From Klebsiella sp. BIGb0138 (GTDB lineage Bacteria; Pseudomonadota; Gammaproteobacteria; Enterobacterales; Enterobacteriaceae), in NCBI RefSeq assembly GCF_004342285.1, contig NZ_SMCV01000002.1:620001-684000 (forward strand): DNA of 64,000 nucleotides. The letters run 5' to 3'. Below are positions 60,522 to 64,000 of this stretch, in pieces. The notes under the pieces were generated by a model, which was given only the letters and a program-made list of their open reading frames with translations, ran no database searches and was not told the DNA's origin. Every line of letters starts with the position of its first letter. Within the stretch, counting starts at the first letter, position 1. The position numbers and the translations under genes were made by a program.

Positions 60522-60755
60522 CCGTCATCGTTCGGGCTGCCTCTGCGTTGGCTTCCTCGCTCACCCCGGTCACATAGCTCTCTATGCTCCCGGAGATTCG
60601 CTGCGTTGCCGCCTTGATGCAAGCCAAACGCTTTAGGGGATAACCGTCATCGTGCGGGCTGCCTCTGCGTTGGCTTCCTCGCTCACCCGCTCACATAGCT
60701 ATTATCTATGCTTCGGGGGATTCGCGGCGCTGCCGCCTTGATGCAGTCCGAACTT
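60522..60755. repeat. Two tandem copies of a 122-bp intergenic repeat
   Basis: Copy 1 begins CCGTCATCGTTCGGGCTGCC at 60522, copy 2 CCGTCATCGTGCGGGCTGCC at 60644. Both continue with TCTGCGTTGGCTTCCTCGCT and an imperfect palindrome whose right arm includes GCCGCCTTGATGCA. Copy 2 runs into the 3' end of ybhQ and supplies its last codons. The pattern resembles a dispersed enterobacterial intergenic palindrome; I cannot name the family. Confidence 0.8.
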
Positions 60756-61136
60756 AGAGTAGCGGTTCTTATCTTTCGCCAGCAAGGACACCACCGCCGG
60801 GCCTGCCAGAATCACCAGCCCGGCAACGGCCAGCAGCAGGTTATTGTGCAGCACGCGCGAAAGCAGCCACAGCACGATAACCGCCACGCCAAAGTACCAG
60901 GTGGTGGTGAGCTCCTCAAGGAAGTCCCCGACATCACGCCAGCGCTCTTCATGGTGACGCTGTAAAAACAGCATCGACAGTAAGGTGACGCCATACAGCA
61001 CGCATAACCCTAATCCGACGCGTACCAGCGCGCCGCTCATCCAACCCATCACCAGTACTGCCACGACCAGTAGATGCAACATAATCTGCCAGCAACTGAG
61101 GCCAGTTGCGACGCGTACACGTTGTTGCCACTTCAT
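60702..61136 (-). CDS. ybhQ: Inner membrane protein YbhQ
   Basis: Small inner-membrane protein, 144 aa (E. coli 136 as recalled), with about four membrane segments in two hairpins (about 17-60 and 80-115). Function unknown. The last 17 residues (KFGLHQGGSAANPPKHR) are encoded by the flanking 122-bp repeat and do not resemble the E. coli ending, so the original 3' end has been replaced. ATG 61136 follows AGGAGAGA. It is divergent from ybhP. Confidence 0.9.
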   Translation of the reverse strand: MKWQQRVRVATGLSCWQIMLHLLVVAVLVMGWMSGALVRVGLGLCVLYGVTLLSMLFLQRHHEERWRDVGDFLEELTTTWYFGVAVIVLWLLSRVLHNNLLLAVAGLVILAGPAVVSLLAKDKNRYSKFGLHQGGSAANPPKHR

Positions 61137-61267
61137 GGCTTCTCTCCTGAAGGATCTTTATCTGTAACTCAGAGTACCGCACTTTACGGAAAATTCCGTA
61201 TCACCGCATCTTTTTGTGACACCTACTACACTATTTCATTCAGGAAAGTGACATTGACTGGAGAAAT

Positions 61268-62029
61268 ATGGCTGAACAAATGCCGCGATTTTCGTTAAAC
61301 GTGCTGACAATTAACACCCATAAAGGCTTTACGACGTTTAACCGACGCTTCATTCTGCCGGAACTGCGTGATGCGGTACGCAGCGTCAGCGCCGACATTG
61401 TTTGTCTGCAGGAGGTCATGGGCGCGCATGAAATTCATCCTCTGCATGTCGAAAACTGGCCGGACAGCACTCATTATGAGTTTCTGGCCGATACGATGTG
61501 GAGCGAATACGCCTACGGGCGCAACGCGGTCTACCCGGAGGGGCACCACGGCAACGCCGTGCTCTCGCGCTTTCCCATTCAATATTACGAAAATCTCGAC
61601 ATTTCCGTGGGCGAGAGCGAGAAGCGCGGCCTGCTCTACTGCCGGATTGTGCCGCCGGAAAGCGACGTAACCCTGCACCTGTTTTGTGTTCATCTGGGGC
61701 TGAGTTCGCAGCAGCGAACGGCCCAGCTGGCGATGCTCGCCGAACGGGTCAACGACCTGCCCGCCGGAGAGCCAGTGGTGGTGGCCGGTGATTTTAACGA
61801 CTGGCGGCAGCAGGCCAACCGGCCGCTGAAGGCGCAGGCCGGTCTGGAGGAGATCTTCACCCGCGCATACGGCCGCCCGGCGCGCACCTTCCCGGCGCGT
61901 TTTCCGCTGCTGCGCCTTGACCGTATCTATGTGAAAAATGCGCATGCCAGCCAGCCGGCGGCGCTGGAGCTTCATCGATGGCGTCACCTGTCGGATCATG
62001 CGCCGCTGAGCGTGGAGATTCATCTATGA
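61268..62029 (+). CDS. ybhP: Endonuclease/exonuclease/phosphatase family protein YbhP
   Basis: EEP-fold metal-dependent phosphodiesterase, 253 aa as in E. coli. Active-site segments: [15 protein letters not shown] (Glu), [11 protein letters not shown] and [10 protein letters not shown]. No signal peptide. It overlaps the clsB start (ATGA) and heads the ybhP-clsB-ybhN operon, so a role on phospholipid-derived substrates is plausible but unproven. Confidence 0.95.
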   Translation: MAEQMPRFSLNVLTINTHKGFTTFNRRFILPELRDAVRSVSADIVCLQEVMGAHEIHPLHVENWPDSTHYEFLADTMWSEYAYGRNAVYPEGHHGNAVLSRFPIQYYENLDISVGESEKRGLLYCRIVPPESDVTLHLFCVHLGLSSQQRTAQLAMLAERVNDLPAGEPVVVAGDFNDWRQQANRPLKAQAGLEEIFTRAYGRPARTFPARFPLLRLDRIYVKNAHASQPAALELHRWRHLSDHAPLSVEIHL

Positions 62030-63270
62030 AATGTCGCTGGCAGGAAGGAAACCGGATCCAGCTGCTGGAGAACGGCGATAACTATTATCCGGCCCTGTTT
62101 GCGGCCATTGCGCGCGCGCAGCACAAAGTGATTCTCGAAACCTTTATCTGGTTTGAGGACGAGGTCGGCTGGCAGCTTCATGCGGTGCTGCTAAAGGCGG
62201 CGCGGCGAGGGATCCAGGTCGAAGTCCTGCTCGACGGCTACGGCTCCCCCGACCTGAGCGATCGTTTCGTGCACCAGCTGAGCGCTGCTGGGGTGATCTT
62301 CCGCTACTACGATCCGCGTCCGCGGCTGTTTGGCATGCGCACCAACCTCTTTCGCCGCATGCACCGCAAGATCGTGGTGATCGATGATACGACGGCGTTC
62401 GTCGGCGGGATTAATTACTCTGCCGAACACATGACCAGCTACGGCCCGGAGGCAAAACAGGATTATGCCGTGCAGGTTGAGGGACCGGTGGTGCTGGATA
62501 TTCTGCGATTTGAGCTGGAAAATCTCCCTGCCAGCGAAACGACGCGGCGTATGTGGCCCCGCCGTCGCCACCGACCGGAGGTTAATCACAGCCCCGGTGA
62601 AGCGCAGGCGCTGTTTATCTGGCGGGATAATCACGATCATCGCGACGACATTGAGCGCCACTATCTGAAGATGCTGGCCAACGCGCGCCGCGAGGTGATT
62701 ATCGCCAACGCCTACTTTTTCCCTGGCTATCGGATGCTGCACGCCATGCGCAACGCCGCCCGACGCGGGGTACGGGTCAAGCTGATTGTGCAAGGCGAGC
62801 CCGATATCCCCATCGTCAAAGTCGGCGCCCGCCTGCTGTATCACTACCTGGTCAAAGGAGGGGTGCAGATATTTGAGTATCGCCGCCGCCCGCTGCATGG
62901 CAAAGTCGCCCTCGCAGACGATCACTGGGCCACCGTCGGATCCAGTAACCTCGACCCGCTCAGCCTCTCATTAAACCTGGAGGCCAACCTGATTATCCAC
63001 GACCGCGAGTTCAACCAGACCCTGCGCGACAACCTCAACGGCTTAATCACCCGGGACTGTAAACAGGTGGATAAATCAATGCTGCCAAAACGCAGCTGGT
63101 GGAACCTGGGTAAAAGCGTGCTGGCCTTCCACTTCCTGCGCCACTTCCCGGCATGGGTCGGCTGGCTGCCGGCCCACACGCCGCATCTGTCACGGGTCAG
63201 CCCGCCGGTACAGCCGGAAATTGAAACCCAGGATCAGCTGGATGCGCAAAATCAGGAGGTGAAACCCTGA
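62026..63270 (+). CDS. clsB: Cardiolipin synthase B
   Basis: Phospholipase D-family enzyme that joins phosphatidylglycerols to cardiolipin, 414 aa (E. coli 413) from ATG 62026; the longer frame from 61978 lies within ybhP. Two HKD motifs: His113-Lys115-Asp120 (HRKIVVID) and His291-Lys293-Asp298 (HGKVALAD). Unlike ClsA it has no N-terminal membrane segments. It overlaps ybhP by four bases and ybhN by one. Confidence 0.96.
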   Translation: MKCRWQEGNRIQLLENGDNYYPALFAAIARAQHKVILETFIWFEDEVGWQLHAVLLKAARRGIQVEVLLDGYGSPDLSDRFVHQLSAAGVIFRYYDPRPRLFGMRTNLFRRMHRKIVVIDDTTAFVGGINYSAEHMTSYGPEAKQDYAVQVEGPVVLDILRFELENLPASETTRRMWPRRRHRPEVNHSPGEAQALFIWRDNHDHRDDIERHYLKMLANARREVIIANAYFFPGYRMLHAMRNAARRGVRVKLIVQGEPDIPIVKVGARLLYHYLVKGGVQIFEYRRRPLHGKVALADDHWATVGSSNLDPLSLSLNLEANLIIHDREFNQTLRDNLNGLITRDCKQVDKSMLPKRSWWNLGKSVLAFHFLRHFPAWVGWLPAHTPHLSRVSPPVQPEIETQDQLDAQNQEVKP

Positions 63271-64000
63271 TGGCGAAATCACATCCTCGCTGGCGGATGG
63301 TCAAAAAGATCCTCACCGCGATATTTTTTATCGCCGTCACGGTTTTACTGGTGGTCTACGCGCAAAAAGTCGACTGGCAGGAGGTATGGAAGGTTATCCG
63401 CCACTACAACCGCCTCGCGCTGCTCGGCGCCGTCGGATTGACCATCGTGAGCTATCTGATTTATGGCTGCTACGATCTGCTGGGCCGGGCGTATTGCGGG
63501 CATCAGCTGGCGAAGCGGCAGGTGATCCTGGTGTCGTTTATCTGTTATGCCTTTAATCTGACCCTCAGTACCTGGATCGGCGGCATCGGCATGCGCTACC
63601 GGCTCTATTCCCGCCTTGGCCTCAGCGGCGGCACCATTACCCGCATTTTCTCCCTGAGCATCACCACCAACTGGCTGGGATACATTCTGCTGGGCGGATT
63701 GATTTTTACCGCCAGTCTGGTGCAGCTCCCGGCGCACTGGTACATCAGCCAGGGCACGCTGCGGGTGATTGGCATCGTGCTGCTGGCCGCCGCCGCGCTC
63801 TATCTGTGGGCCTGTGCGTTTGCCACCCGGCGGCATATGACCATTAAAGGTCAGCGGCTGGTCCTGCCCTCATGGCGATTCGCGCTGCTGCAGATGACGC
63901 TTTCCGTCGTAAACTGGCTGGTGATGGCGGCGATTATCTGGCTCCTGATGGCGCAGCAGGTCGATTACTTCCTGGTGCTGGGGGTGCTGCTGGTCAGCAG
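63270..64000 (+). CDS. ybhN: Inner membrane protein YbhN, 3' end beyond window
   Basis: Partial: about 243 of an expected 318 codons lie in the window. UPF0104/LPG-synthase-like multi-spanning membrane protein beginning [16 protein letters not shown]. Visible conserved parts are CYAFNLTLSTWIGGIGMRYR and SLSITTNWLGY, as in MprF-type flippase/synthase domains. ATG 63270 overlaps the clsB stop (TGATG). Context suggests a role in phospholipid metabolism; the exact function is not established. Confidence 0.93.
   Translation, partial: MAKSHPRWRMVKKILTAIFFIAVTVLLVVYAQKVDWQEVWKVIRHYNRLALLGAVGLTIVSYLIYGCYDLLGRAYCGHQLAKRQVILVSFICYAFNLTLSTWIGGIGMRYRLYSRLGLSGGTITRIFSLSITTNWLGYILLGGLIFTASLVQLPAHWYISQGTLRVIGIVLLAAAALYLWACAFATRRHMTIKGQRLVLPSWRFALLQMTLSVVNWLVMAAIIWLLMAQQVDYFLVLGVLLVS

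Overview
The window looks like chromosomal DNA from a Klebsiella-type member of the Enterobacteriaceae. The coding DNA is GC-rich. Gene order follows the region I recall from Escherichia coli between rimO and ybhN (gsi, moe, ybi and ybh genes), and most proteins match their E. coli counterparts closely in length and motifs. I see no rRNA, tRNA, CRISPR array, prophage or insertion sequence. Species cannot be fixed from this stretch alone; all E. coli comparisons are from memory, not from a search.

Layout. Bases 1-1350 are AT-richer and carry two poorly known genes (a small membrane protein and a probable outer-membrane barrel) ahead of rimO. Bases 2.8-9.1 kb hold the leftward iaaA-gsiABCD operon for glutathione import and isoaspartyl peptide breakdown. 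moeAB (molybdenum cofactor) and then the glycyl-radical pair pflE-pflF run rightward, followed by a 135-bp tandem repeat, ybiV (HAD phosphatase) and ybiU (DUF1479). Next come a LacI-regulator/MFS transporter/GH31 glycosidase cassette, ybiT, a tyrosine phosphatase, ldtB, and a leftward beta-glucoside cassette (GH1 enzyme, PTS EIIC, GntR regulator) with an aldo/keto reductase. Then follow ybiR-mntR, the small manganese protein gene mntS, ybiP, ompX, rhtA, dps, glnHPQ, ybiO, rlmF, a flavin reductase-like gene, mcbA, fiu-ybiX, ybiI, ybiJ, ybiB, dinG, rhlE, cecR-ybhGFSR, ybhQ, and ybhP-clsB-ybhN (ybhN cut by the right edge).

The parts that differ from E. coli are mostly carbohydrate genes inserted between conserved ybi genes: GH31/MFS/LacI between ybiT and ybiU, a phosphatase between ldtB and ybiT, and GH1/EIIC/GntR/AKR between ybiR and ldtB. 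fsaA, the dgcI/pdeI pair and hcxB are missing from their E. coli positions.

The most interesting signal is regulatory. An identical 12-bp palindromic core, TTTCATTCGAAA, lies just upstream of pflE-pflF, ybiV and ybiU. At pflE it is sandwiched between a perfect FNR box (centred exactly at -41.5 of the predicted promoter) and the -10. This points to a local, anaerobically tuned regulon of three functionally unassigned genes or operons, the best candidate here for an undescribed system. Other specific sites were found for LacI, GntR, MntR, NtrC/sigma-54, Fur, LexA and CecR. Two repeat families have touched genes: the 135-bp unit contains a decayed copy of the 3' end of pflF, and a 122-bp repeat supplies the last residues of YbhQ.
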